NCBI RefSeq assembly: GCF_900188345.1
Contig: NZ_FZOD01000028.1
Span: 42,041-106,040 of the forward strand
DNA from: Streptosporangium subroseum
GTDB lineage: Bacteria > Actinomycetota > Actinomycetes > Streptosporangiales > Streptosporangiaceae
DNA: 64,000 nt
Direction of reading: 5' to 3'
The notes beneath the pieces are model-generated. The model did not search any database and was not told the origin of the DNA. It saw only the letters and a program-made list of their open reading frames with translations. The translations under genes were made by a program, and so were the position numbers. Positions 25,493 through 33,439 of this stretch are shown in pieces; position 1 is the stretch's first letter; every line of letters begins with the position of its first letter.

Positions 25493-25924
25493 ATGACCGC
25501 ATCCCAGCCCCCGACCACCGCCGAGGAGCTGCGAGGTGCCGGCCTACGGGTGACGGCGGCCCGTGTCGCGCTGCTCGAAACCGTCCGAAACGGTGACCAC
25601 CTCGGTGTCGAGGCGCTCACCTCGGGAGTGCGTGACCGTATCGGCCAGGTCTCCCTCCAAGCCGTGTACGAAGCCCTCCACGCGCTCACCACCGCGGGGC
25701 TCGTCCGCCGTATAGAACCGCCGGGCAGTCCGGCCCTGTTCGAGGGGCGGGTCGGCGACAATCACCACCACATCGTGTGCCGATCGTGCGGTGTGGTCGC
25801 CGACGTCGACTGTGCGATCGGTGAGGCGCCCTGCCTGACCGCGTCCAACGATCACGGCTTCGCGATCGACGAGGCCGAGGTCATTTACTGGGGCATATGC
25901 CTCAACTGTTCCACCGCTAGCTGA
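25493..25924 (+). CDS. furA: Fur-family peroxide-responsive repressor FurA
   Basis: The 143-residue protein has a Fur winged helix (LRGAGLRVTAARVALLETVR, then VSLQAVYEALHALTTAGLVR) and a metal-binding dimer domain with DNHHHIVCRSCGVVADVDC. The CXXC at RSCG and the C-terminal CLNC are Fur zinc-type cysteines. It sits 15 bp before katG, the hallmark furA-katG operon, in which FurA represses both genes until oxidised. No ribosome-binding site lies in front of the ATG, in keeping with a leaderless transcript from the promoter at 25437-25485. Confidence 0.93.
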   Translation: MTASQPPTTAEELRGAGLRVTAARVALLETVRNGDHLGVEALTSGVRDRIGQVSLQAVYEALHALTTAGLVRRIEPPGSPALFEGRVGDNHHHIVCRSCGVVADVDCAIGEAPCLTASNDHGFAIDEAEVIYWGICLNCSTAS

Positions 25925-25939
25925 TCCGGAAGGATTTCC

Positions 25940-28210
25940 ATGACCGAGAACCACGACGCGATCGTCACCGACACAAAGAGCGGGAGTGAAGCAGGCGGCT
26001 GTCCGATCGCGCACGACTCCGTGACCGCGCATGGCAGCGAGAGCGAGAACCCGGCCATCGACTCGCCGACTCCGAAGACCGGCGGTCGTCCGCACACGAA
26101 CCGGGACTGGTGGCCCAACCAGCTCGACCTCTCGATATTGCGCGCGCACTCCTCCAAGGGCAACCCTCTGGCAGAGGACTTCAGCTACGCCAAGGAGCTC
26201 GAGCAACTCGACGTCGAGGCCCTCAAGCAGGACATCATCGAGGTGCTCACCACCTCGCAGGACTGGTGGCCGGCCGACTTCGGCCACTACGGCGGCCTGA
26301 TGATCCGGATGAGCTGGCACGCCGCGGGCACCTACCGCATTCACGACGGTCGCGGCGGGGCCGGCGACGGCTCTCAGCGTTTCGCCCCGCTCAACAGCTG
26401 GCCCGACAACGCCAACCTCGACAAGGCTCGCCGGTTGCTGTGGCCGGTCAAGCAGAAGTACGGCCAGAAGATCTCATGGGCCGACCTGCTCGTGCTCGCC
26501 GGCAACGTCGCCCTGGAGTCCATGGGGTTCAAGACCTTCGGCTTCGGTTTCGGCCGCGAGGACATCTGGGAGCCAGAGGAGATCTTCTGGGGTCCGGAGG
26601 ACGCCTGGCTCGGCGACGCGCGCTACGTCACCGAAAATGAGATGTCGCCGGACGTCGGCTCGACCGAGATGGGTCTCATCTACGTCAACCCGGAGGGTCC
26701 CCGCGGCAACGCGAACCCGGCCGCGGCGGCGTACTTCATCCGCGAGACCTTCGGACGGATGGCGATGAACGACGAGGAGACCGTCGCTCTCATCGCCGGC
26801 GGCCACACGTTCGGCAAGACCCACGGCGCCGGGATCGCGGACGACCACGTGGGGCCGGAGCCCGAGGGCGCGCCGCTGGAGTCGCAGGGACTGGGCTGGC
26901 TGAGCACTTACGGCACCGGCAAGGCCGGAGACACGATCACCAGCGGTCTCGAGGTGACGTGGACCGACGTGCCGACACAGTGGAGCAACCGTTTCTTCGA
27001 GATCCTCTTCGGCTACGAGTGGGAGCTCACCACGAGCCCCGGCGGCGCGAAGCAGTGGGTCGCGAAGGACGCCGAGGCGATCATCCCCGACGCCCATGAC
27101 CCGTCGAGGAAACACAAGCCGACGATGCTCACGACCGACCTGTCGCTGCGCGTCGACCCGGCGTACGAGAAGATCTCCCGCCGCTTCCTGGAGCACCCCG
27201 ACGAGTTCGCGCTGGCCTTCGCCAAGGCCTGGTACAAACTGCTGCACCGCGACATGGGTCCGGTCAGCCGCTTCCGCGGACCGTGGGTCGCCGAACCCCA
27301 GCTGTGGCAGGACCCGGTGCCGGCCGTCGAGCACGAACTGGTGGGTGACGGCGATGTCGCCTCCCTGAAGGCCAAGGTCCTGGAGTCCGGCCTCACGACC
27401 GCCCAGCTGGTCTCCACCGCCTGGGCCTCCGCCGCGAGTTTCCGGTCCACCGACAAGCGCGGCGGCGCCAACGGCGCCAGACTCCGTCTGGAGCCACAGC
27501 GGAGCTGGGAGGTCAACCAGCCCGAGCAGCTCGCGACGGTCCTGGACACCCTCGAGGGCATCCAGCGTGAGTTCAACGAGGCCGGCGGCGCGAAGATCTC
27601 GCTTGCCGACCTGATCGTGCTGGCCGGCTCGGCCGCCGTCGAGAAGGCGGCACGCGAGGCCGGCGTGACGGTGACGGTACCGTTCCGCCCGGGCCGCACC
27701 GACGCCACCCAGGAGCAGACCGACGTCGAGTCCTTCCGGGTCCTCGAGCCCCGCGCCGACGGGTTCCGCAACTACCTGTCCTCCGGGGTGAAGACCCCGC
27801 CGGAGGTGCTGCTCGTCGACCGTGCCTACATGCTCAGCCTGACCCCGCCCCAGATGACCGTCCTCATCGGCGGCCTGCGCTCTCTCGGAGCCAACGTCGG
27901 CGGTACCCGGCACGGCGTCCTCACCGACAGACCCGGCGTGCTCACCAACGACTTCTTCATCAACCTGCTCTCCCCGGGCACCCGGTGGAAGGCATCGGAG
28001 TCCGAGGAGCACGTGTACGAGATCCGCGACGTGAACACCGATGAGGTGAAGTGGACCGCCACCGCGGTCGACCTCGTCTTCGGCTCCAACTCCCAGCTCC
28101 GAGCCCTCGCCGAGGTCTACGCCGGCCGGGACGCCTCCGACAGGTTCGTGGCCGACTTCGTCGCGGCCTGGACCAAGGTCATGGAACTCGACCGGTTCGA
28201 CCTCGCCTGA
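25940..28210 (+). CDS. katG: Catalase-peroxidase KatG
   Basis: The 756-residue protein has two peroxidase-like domains. Active-site residues agree with M. tuberculosis KatG plus 19: Arg123, Trp126 and His127 (RMSWHAAGTYR), proximal heme His289 (LIAGGHTFGKTHG), and the Met-Tyr-Trp cross-link set Trp126, Tyr248 (GLIYVNPEGP) and Met274 (FGRMAMND). The Ser of DTITSGLEV, matching Ser315, is kept. It removes peroxide and oxidises small donors in the cytoplasm. It is cotranscribed with furA (GGAAGG before the ATG) and ends at a strong hairpin. Confidence 0.97.
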   Translation: MTENHDAIVTDTKSGSEAGGCPIAHDSVTAHGSESENPAIDSPTPKTGGRPHTNRDWWPNQLDLSILRAHSSKGNPLAEDFSYAKELEQLDVEALKQDIIEVLTTSQDWWPADFGHYGGLMIRMSWHAAGTYRIHDGRGGAGDGSQRFAPLNSWPDNANLDKARRLLWPVKQKYGQKISWADLLVLAGNVALESMGFKTFGFGFGREDIWEPEEIFWGPEDAWLGDARYVTENEMSPDVGSTEMGLIYVNPEGPRGNANPAAAAYFIRETFGRMAMNDEETVALIAGGHTFGKTHGAGIADDHVGPEPEGAPLESQGLGWLSTYGTGKAGDTITSGLEVTWTDVPTQWSNRFFEILFGYEWELTTSPGGAKQWVAKDAEAIIPDAHDPSRKHKPTMLTTDLSLRVDPAYEKISRRFLEHPDEFALAFAKAWYKLLHRDMGPVSRFRGPWVAEPQLWQDPVPAVEHELVGDGDVASLKAKVLESGLTTAQLVSTAWASAASFRSTDKRGGANGARLRLEPQRSWEVNQPEQLATVLDTLEGIQREFNEAGGAKISLADLIVLAGSAAVEKAAREAGVTVTVPFRPGRTDATQEQTDVESFRVLEPRADGFRNYLSSGVKTPPEVLLVDRAYMLSLTPPQMTVLIGGLRSLGANVGGTRHGVLTDRPGVLTNDFFINLLSPGTRWKASESEEHVYEIRDVNTDEVKWTATAVDLVFGSNSQLRALAEVYAGRDASDRFVADFVAAWTKVMELDRFDLA

Positions 28211-28222
28211 TCCATTTCCACC

Positions 28223-28264
28223 CGACGAGCCCGGTCGAGCCACCACGATCGACCGGGCTCGTCG
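28223..28264 (+). terminator. furA-katG terminator hairpin
   Basis: A perfect 16-bp stem (28223-28238 / 28249-28264; CGACGAGCCCGGTCGA and complement) with a 10-nt loop begins 12 bp after the katG stop. No U-tract follows. Position and strength make it the operon terminator. Confidence 0.8.
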
Positions 28265-28394
28265 ACTATCGGCCCCGGCAAGGCCACCATCGCTGACCTT
28301 GGCGCAACCGTCCGGCCCGACCTCATCCAGCCGCGATTTCAGCCTGAGCCGCGCCGGAACCGGCCTTGGCGACGCTCGGCAAGCACAAACGGGT

Positions 28395-28705
28395 TCAGGC
28401 GGGCTCAGGCGGGCGACGCGGTGGCAGAGTTAGCAGGCCCTGCATCGAGAACTGTCGTTCGTCGTCGCGCACAGCCGCTGAAGGCAGGTGGACGACGCGG
28501 CGGGCATACGCGGCGACCACATCGAGAACCGCGGGCATCCCCTCGGCCGTAGCGAACGGCCAGAGGAAAAAACGGCCTCGACCCCGTTCGGGGGTGCGTG
28601 CAGAGTGCCCGGACCGGCCAGGTCACCCCGACATGACCTCGACGCCGTCCGGAAGGCCGACCGCTTCGAGATCGCGGGCCAACGCATCTCCCCAGAGGCC
28701 GTTAG
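28395..28705 (-). pseudogene. NmrA-like NAD(P)-binding protein, multiply frameshifted
   Basis: Pieces of one protein appear in three minus-strand frames in the correct order: DLEAVGLPDGVEVMSG, then DLAGPGTLHAPPNGVEAVF, then FLWPFATAEGMPAVLDVVAA and YARRVVHLPSAAVRDDERQ. Joined, they match the early part of NmrA/epimerase-type proteins (LPDGVEVVRGDL..., VFLVWPF...). The N-terminal Rossmann loop and the C-terminal half are missing. At least two frameshifts make it a pseudogene. Confidence 0.55.
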
Positions 28706-28734
28706 CTGATGTTCAACACGGGCACAGAACGCGA

Positions 28735-29169
28735 ATGCCAGACGAACAGCACCAAAAGCCACCCCCTCAGGACCAGGGATACCCAGGTCACACCGACGAC
28801 ATGGTCCCGCGAGGGGGCTGCCATCATCAACACCTCCTCGATCAACGGGCTGCGCGGTAACAAGACGCTGATCGACTACGCGGCGACCAAGGGCGCGTCA
28901 ACGCGTTCACATACTCGATGGCACAGAACCTCATCGAGCGAAAGATCCGCGTCAACGCGGTCGCGCCCGGCCCGGTGTGGACGCCGCTGATTCCGGCGAC
29001 GTTCCCGCCGGAGAAGGTGGAGAAGTTCAGTGAGCAGGTACCGATGAAGCGGGCCGCCGACCCCGACGAGATCGCCCCGTCGTACGTGTTCTTTGCCTCT
29101 GAGCGCATGTCCTCCTATTACACGGGCGAGGTCCTGGCGCCGATCGGCGGCGAGACGCTTCCCGGCTGA
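28735..29169 (+). pseudogene. General-stress SDR (YdaD/GSP39-like), deleted and frameshifted
   Basis: An ATG at 28735 starts MPDEQHQKPPPQDQGYPGHT, the typical proline-rich N-terminal tail of YdaD-type SDRs. About 25 codons later the sequence jumps to the catalytic segment GAAIINTSSINGLRGNKTLI (frame changed), losing the Rossmann core. A one-base loss near 28897 shifts frame again before the C-terminal LIERKIRVNAVAPGPVWTPL and YYTGEVLAPIGGETLPG. Relatives are about 290 residues, so roughly half the gene is gone. The last 84 codons remain open from an internal ATG at 28918. Confidence 0.75.
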
Positions 29170-29193
29170 CAAAGTTGACGAAAGGGAGCCACT

Positions 29194-30375
29194 ATGAAGG
29201 CCCTGACCTGGCACGGCAAGCGTGACGTCCGCGTCGACGAGGTTCCCGATCCGACGATCAAGGAACCCAACGACGCGATCATCAAGGTCACCTCGAGCGG
29301 CATCTGCGGCTCCGATCTGCATCTGTACGAGCTGTTCGGCCCGTTCATGGACGAGGGCGACATCCTGGGTCACGAGCCGATGGGGATCGTCCAGGAGGTT
29401 GGCCCCGAGGTCACCCACATCAAGGCCGGCGACCGGGTCGTCATACCGTTCAACATCTCGTGCGGCCACTGCCACACCTGCGGCCATGGCCTGTACGCCC
29501 AGTGCGAGACCACCCAGGTCCGCGACCAGGGCAAGGGTGCGGCGCTGCTCGGCTACACCAAGCTGTACGGGCAGGTCCCCGGCGGCCAGGCCGAGTATCT
29601 GCGCGTCCCGCAGGCGCAGTTCGGGCCGATCAAGGTGCCCGACGGGCCGCCGGACGAGCGCTTCGTGTTCCTGTCGGACGTACTGCCGACGGCGTGGCAG
29701 GCCGTGGAGTTCGCCGACGTCCCCGAGGGCGGCTCGATCGTCGTCTTCGGTCTGGGCCCGATCGGCCAGATGGCCGCGCGGATCGCCGTCCATCGTGGCT
29801 ACCGGACGATCGGCGTCGACGGGGTGCCGGAGCGGCTGGCCATGGCCGGACGGCACGGTGTGGAGATCGTCGACGCGTCCCAGGCCGGCAACGTGCCCCA
29901 GTCGATCCTGGACCTGACCCATGGCCGGGGCGCCGACTCGGCGATCGACGCGGTCGGTATGGAGGCGCACGGTTCGCCCGTCGCCAAGATGGCCCAGACC
30001 GTCACCGGCTTCCTGCCGGACAAGGTCGCCGCGCCGCTGATGTCCACCGCGGGCGTGGATCGCCTCAGCGCGCTCTACGCCAGTTTCGATTCGGTACGCC
30101 GAGGGGGCACCGTCTCGATCGTCGGCGTCTACGGCGGCATGACCGATCCGATGCCGATGCTGAAGCTGTTCGACAAGGGCCTGACGCTGCGCATGGGCCA
30201 GGCCCACGTGAAGCGCTGGATCGACGACCTGCTGCCGCTGGTCACCGACGACGCCGACCCGCTGGGCGTGCTGGACCTCACGACACACACGCTGCCGCTG
30301 TCGGCGGGCCCGGAGGCGTACGAGATGTTCCAGAAGAAGCGCGACGGCGCCATCAAGATCCTTCTACGGCCATGA
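29194..30375 (+). CDS. Zinc-dependent alcohol dehydrogenase (formaldehyde-dehydrogenase-like)
   Basis: The 393-residue MDR enzyme has catalytic-zinc ligands Cys38 (SSGICGSDLH), His60 and Glu61 (ILGHEPMG), four structural-zinc cysteines at 90, 93, 96 and 104 (CGHCHTCGHGLYAQC), and an NAD loop GLGPIGQMAARIAVHRG. The long insert around residues 245-290 (AVGMEAHGSPVAKMAQTVTG) is typical of the FdhA-like subgroup that oxidises aldehydes or alcohols without glutathione. AAAGGGAG precedes the ATG. It follows the broken stress SDR by 24 bp, a common pairing in actinobacteria, and ends at a hairpin at 30383. Confidence 0.88.
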   Translation: MKALTWHGKRDVRVDEVPDPTIKEPNDAIIKVTSSGICGSDLHLYELFGPFMDEGDILGHEPMGIVQEVGPEVTHIKAGDRVVIPFNISCGHCHTCGHGLYAQCETTQVRDQGKGAALLGYTKLYGQVPGGQAEYLRVPQAQFGPIKVPDGPPDERFVFLSDVLPTAWQAVEFADVPEGGSIVVFGLGPIGQMAARIAVHRGYRTIGVDGVPERLAMAGRHGVEIVDASQAGNVPQSILDLTHGRGADSAIDAVGMEAHGSPVAKMAQTVTGFLPDKVAAPLMSTAGVDRLSALYASFDSVRRGGTVSIVGVYGGMTDPMPMLKLFDKGLTLRMGQAHVKRWIDDLLPLVTDDADPLGVLDLTTHTLPLSAGPEAYEMFQKKRDGAIKILLRP

Positions 30376-30382
30376 TGTTGAG

Positions 30383-30410
30383 GTGAAGGCGTGCTCAGGC
30401 ACGCCTTCAC
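30383..30410 (+). terminator. Terminator after zinc alcohol dehydrogenase
   Basis: A perfect 12-bp stem (GTGAAGGCGTGC / GCACGCCTTCAC) with a TCAG loop starts 8 bp after the stop codon. No U-tract follows. It is well placed to end the zinc-ADH transcript. Confidence 0.75.
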
Positions 30411-30528
30411 CCATCCACAGGTGCGGCCCTAAGCGGCGGCCCGTCGTGGCGACGCCCTGCAGGAAGTGACGTTGTCGATGACCACCATGCGTCAACTCTG
30501 TCCCGGGTCCGCAAGCGCCGACGCAACG

Positions 30529-30729
30529 GAGTTCCGCGAACTGCAACACGGTGACCATCGCCAACTGTCCGGGCGAGATCCCGGGCCTGCCCCGGATCCC
30601 GAACCCGTCCAGGAACGCGCCATCGAAGAACATCTCGCCCAACTCATCACGGACCCGCATCGCCAGCGACCCGTGTCGAAACGCCGCCCTGGCCACTGCC
30701 TCGTCATGGCTCGGGTCTCGGGGAGGGCG
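30529..30729 (-). pseudogene. IS1182-family transposase N-terminal fragment
   Basis: The minus strand reads AFRHGSLAMRVRDELGEMFF and GRPGISPGQLAMVTVLQFAE, the conserved start of IS1182-type transposases. Similarity ends after about 60 residues and the DDE domain is absent. It lies between the zinc-ADH terminator and the convergent hydrolase gene. Confidence 0.75.
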
Positions 30730-30801
30730 CTAGCTTCTGCGCGGATCACGCCTGCTTCATGCTGATCTGCTTGAGCACGGGCTGCGGACCTGTCGCAGCA
30801 A

Positions 30802-31623
30802 TCAGTGACCTCGTTCCCGGCCGAGGAAGCACGACAGGAGTCGCCTGAAGTCGTGCGGGTGCTCGAGCGCCGGCACGTGCCCGCATCGGCCGAGCACGTG
30901 CAGACGGACATCGGCCAGGTGTTCGAGCAGGGGCAGGGCTGCCATCCCGAGCGGGGTGACTCGGTCCTCGGCGCCGTGGACGAGCAGCACGGGCGCGCGG
31001 ACCCCTGCCAGCGTTTGCGCCGAGAGGGTCAGATCGTCGGCCCAACGTGCCCTAGGTGGAGGGAACAACGACGCGTATGCGGCCGCCCCCGCTCGCATCG
31101 CAGCTGCACGGGCAGCGACGGCCGACTCGGTCACGAGCGCTTGGTCGAGGACGAGGCGACTCAACATGTCTCGTGCCCCGAGCGGGCCGGCGGGGGCGGC
31201 CCAGACCGCGTCGAGCTCGGAGGACAGCGGCGCCCCGGGGGCGCCCATCGTCGAGACCGCCACGACACGGGTGACCTGCTGGGGACGCGCGGCCGCCAAC
31301 GCCAGCGCCACGGCACCGCCCATGGAGTGGCCCACCACGGCGTAGGACTCGACACCGAGAGCATCCATCAGGCCCGCGGCCTGCTCCGCCCACAGCCGGA
31401 GCCCACTCCTGGAGCCCGCCGGGATTGGTGTACGGCCGAACCCCGCCTGGTCAGGAGCCACCAGGTGCCAGGACGTGCCCAGCGCCTGTGCCGTCGTTGC
31501 CCAGGCGCCGGATCCGGTCGTACCGGGTCCGGAGCCGTGCAGCATCAGCACCGCGGGCCCGGTGCCGCTCTCCAGGACGTGGACGGGGGAGTCGTCGACG
31601 GTGACGGTCCGAAGTGCCGTCAC
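30802..31623 (-). CDS. Alpha/beta hydrolase, meta-cleavage-product-hydrolase-like
   Basis: The 273-residue protein has the HGSGPGTTGSGAW oxyanion loop typical of MhpC/BphD/HsaD C-C hydrolases, nucleophile Ser100 in VVGHSMGG, an Asp in HGAEDRVTP and the late His in LGRCGHVPALEHP. Those enzymes split vinylogous 1,5-diketones from aromatic ring cleavage, but no dioxygenase is encoded nearby, so another ester or C-C substrate is possible. Its stop is 19 bp from the upstream DJ-1 gene on the same strand; together with the GntR gene at 32305-33048 the three may form one unit. Confidence 0.82.
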   Translation of the reverse strand: MTALRTVTVDDSPVHVLESGTGPAVLMLHGSGPGTTGSGAWATTAQALGTSWHLVAPDQAGFGRTPIPAGSRSGLRLWAEQAAGLMDALGVESYAVVGHSMGGAVALALAAARPQQVTRVVAVSTMGAPGAPLSSELDAVWAAPAGPLGARDMLSRLVLDQALVTESAVAARAAAMRAGAAAYASLFPPPRARWADDLTLSAQTLAGVRAPVLLVHGAEDRVTPLGMAALPLLEHLADVRLHVLGRCGHVPALEHPHDFRRLLSCFLGRERGH

Positions 31624-31642
31624 CGAGACAGGCCAGGTGTGC

Positions 31643-32212
31643 TCATGCCGATGCGGAGTTGATGGACTTCGAAAAGAGCTCCATCATCGCCTTGCCGAAT
31701 TGCGGCATGTCAGGCCACCCCCGGCAGGAGACGAGGTTGCCGTCCACGACGTCGGGAGCGTCGATGACCGTCGCGCCCGCGTTCTCCATGTCACCGGTGA
31801 TGGGGGGGAAGCACGCCGTCTTTCGACCCTTCAGCAGCCCGTACACAGCCGGCACCTGCGCGCCGTGGCACACCAGCGCGATCGGGAGGTCGCGCGCGAA
31901 GAAGTGCTCGGTGATGCGCCTGACGTCGGCGTCGACCCGGATCCACTCGGGGGCACGCCCCCCAGGGATGATGAGGGCGTCATAGCGCTCGACGTCGACC
32001 TCGGCCCAGGGCACGTCGACCGGCAACTTTCGGCCGTTCTTCTCCACGTAGGCGTCGGAGTTGGGGTCGAACTCGTGGATTACCAGCTGAACGTCACGCA
32101 TCGTGCGTGACGAGACGTCAACGTCCCAGCCGCCCTCCTGCACGCGATAGTAGGGATACATGGTGTCGAGCTCCTCGGCGGCGTCGCCGGTCAGGAGCAG
32201 CGCTCTGGGCAC
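31643..32212 (-). CDS. DJ-1/PfpI family protein (type 1 glutamine-amidotransferase-like)
   Basis: From a GTG at 32212 (AGGAG 6 nt upstream) the protein has 189 residues. It has the DALIIPGGRAPEWIR segment and the nucleophile elbow IALVCHGAQVPAV, with Cys followed by His as in PfpI/DJ-1 proteins. Members act as glyoxalase III/deglycases, chaperones or proteases; the reactive-aldehyde role would suit the neighbouring alcohol and aldehyde oxidation genes, but that is inference. It lies between the MCP-like hydrolase and the GntR gene, all on the minus strand. Confidence 0.85.
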   Translation of the reverse strand: MPRALLLTGDAAEELDTMYPYYRVQEGGWDVDVSSRTMRDVQLVIHEFDPNSDAYVEKNGRKLPVDVPWAEVDVERYDALIIPGGRAPEWIRVDADVRRITEHFFARDLPIALVCHGAQVPAVYGLLKGRKTACFPPITGDMENAGATVIDAPDVVDGNLVSCRGWPDMPQFGKAMMELFSKSINSASA

Positions 32213-32245
32213 CTGCTTCTCCTCGTATCTGGGGCGGGTGAAGTG

Positions 32246-32275
32246 GATCCAATCCGATCCAATCCGATCCGATCG
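32246..32275. repeat. Tandem GATCCAATCC repeat before the DJ-1 gene
   Basis: Two exact copies of GATCCAATCC (32246-32265) are followed by a diverged GATCCGATCG. The array lies 34 bp upstream of the DJ-1 start and next to the GntR stop. Ten-bp spacing would put copies on one helix face, compatible with a regulator site, though simple expansion cannot be excluded. Confidence 0.5.
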
Positions 32276-32304
32276 GGTTAGCATTCCTCGGCCCAGTCCG
32301 CCCG

Positions 32305-33048
32305 TCAAGCCTTTTCCGTCATTCCGTCCGCGCCCTTGGCCTCGTCGAACAATCGTCGGAACCGCTCGCCGGACAGCAGGATGTGCCGACGCATGGCGTA
32401 GGCGGCGGCGTCGGGGTCACGCGCGGCGATCGCGGCCAGAACTTCTTCGTGCTCGGCCATGGCCAAGTGAGTGACCTGGGTGTCGTGGAGAAGCCGGAAC
32501 AGGTGCACGTGCGTGTGCAGGCGAGCGAGCGCTTCGCGGATGACCTGGTTCTCCGCGCTCAGGGCGACGAGATCGTGAAAAGCGGCGTCGCGTAGCCCGA
32601 AGGCGCCATAGGCCATGGGCCCGTCGCCCCCCTCCAGCTCCGCCATCTCCTCAAGCATTCGTCGCAGACCGGCCACCTGCTTCGAGGATGCGCGTTCGGC
32701 GGATCTGCGCGCCGCTGCCGACTCGAGGAGCAGGCGGACCTCAAGCATGTCCTCGAATCGGTCACGGGTGATTTGTGGGGGAATGCGATATCCGGCATGG
32801 GGCACACGCACGACCAGGCCCTCGGCCTCCATGCGATTCAGAGCGTCTCGGATCGGTGTCTGCGAGACCCCCAGCTCTCGCGCCAGGGCGTCGATCGTGA
32901 CGCGGGAGCCAGGCTCGATCCGTAGCGACATCAGCTGTCCGAGCAGCGTGTCGTACACCTCGTCGGCAAGCCGGCCGCGAGATCTTCCCGGCGGCGTTCC
33001 GCCCGTCGTGGCCCCACGGCGCCGCATGATCATCGCTTCGTCGTCCAT
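32305..33048 (-). CDS. GntR family regulator, FCD type, of the transport/oxidation cluster
   Basis: The 247-residue protein has a GntR winged helix (LADEVYDTLLGQLMSLRIEP, then ALARELGVSQTPIRDALNRM) and an FCD domain with the metal-site histidines of FadR relatives (LRDAAFHDLVALSAENQVIR, TVHLAMAEHEEVLAA-like segment and AMRRHILLSGERF). It is divergent from the ABC transporter operon across a 390-bp gap holding a promoter and an ATCGTATA half-site, so it most likely represses that operon and senses a carboxylate intermediate. ATG 33048 was chosen; longer open sequence upstream lies in the promoter. Confidence 0.87.
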   Translation of the reverse strand: MDDEAMIMRRRGATTGGTPPGRSRGRLADEVYDTLLGQLMSLRIEPGSRVTIDALARELGVSQTPIRDALNRMEAEGLVVRVPHAGYRIPPQITRDRFEDMLEVRLLLESAAARRSAERASSKQVAGLRRMLEEMAELEGGDGPMAYGAFGLRDAAFHDLVALSAENQVIREALARLHTHVHLFRLLHDTQVTHLAMAEHEEVLAAIAARDPDAAAYAMRRHILLSGERFRRLFDEAKGADGMTEKA

Positions 33049-33086
33049 CGTGACGTGAGGTCCTTTCTTGCGTCTTCGAGAACATG

Positions 33087-33143
33087 TTGACATCGGTCGC
33101 AACGCTGCGGGATATTGACGCCCCCACTCGGATCGTATAGGAA
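33087..33143 (+). promoter_or_regulatory. Promoter of the ABC-transporter/oxidation operon with GntR-like site
   Basis: TTGACA (33087-33092) and GATATT (33111-33116) are separated by 18 bp, a good vegetative-type promoter reading towards the binding-protein gene. Directly downstream, ATCGTATAGGAA (33132-33143) resembles one arm of the GTATAC-centred operators used by FCD-type GntR proteins. A repressor bound there would block early elongation. The transcript would have a leader of about 300 nt. Confidence 0.55.
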
Positions 33144-33220
33144 AGGTGACGGATGCCAGCCATCCTTCACTCATCGGGGAACCGCCCGCCATCGCTCCGC
33201 TTCGATCAGTTGGAGCTCCC

Positions 33221-33322
33221 ATGAGCATGCTCGATGTCCTACTCGGTTCGCCACCGGGCCGCACAAGGACCGAAGGACTTCTCGACTGCCTGAAGCCCCA
33301 TTGCGTCGCGGCGTACTCGTGA
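33221..33322 (+). CDS. Possible 33-residue leader ORF
   Basis: An ATG at 33221, preceded by GGAG at normal distance, opens a 33-codon frame (MSMLDVLLGSPPGRTRTEGL ...) ending at a TGA 118 bp before the binding-protein gene. It lies in the long leader of the operon. It could be a regulatory leader peptide, a gene scrap or chance. I recognise no family and rate it low. Confidence 0.25.
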   Translation: MSMLDVLLGSPPGRTRTEGLLDCLKPHCVAAYS

Positions 33323-33439
33323 CGCCGGTCCGCGGGTCAGCCCCTGCGCCAGCCGGTCAACACGCCTGAACCCAGCAACTGCTCGGCGATGCACGCAGCA
33401 AGGCTTCAGAAGTCCACCCCCCAGAAAGCAGGCAAGAAG

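Noticed and set aside
26474..28246. A 590-residue minus-strand open frame opposite katG
   Set aside because: It is antisense to conserved katG codons, with a composition typical of third-position GC bias and no recognisable domain.
30802..31623. An aromatic meta-cleavage pathway around the MCP-like hydrolase
   Set aside because: No ring-cleavage dioxygenase, hydratase or aldolase gene lies in the window, so the pathway call is unsupported.
31643..32212. Calling the DJ-1/PfpI protein a ThuA or isonitrile hydratase component
   Set aside because: The nucleophile elbow VCHGAQ fits DJ-1/PfpI broadly, but no residue set specific to those enzymes could be confirmed.
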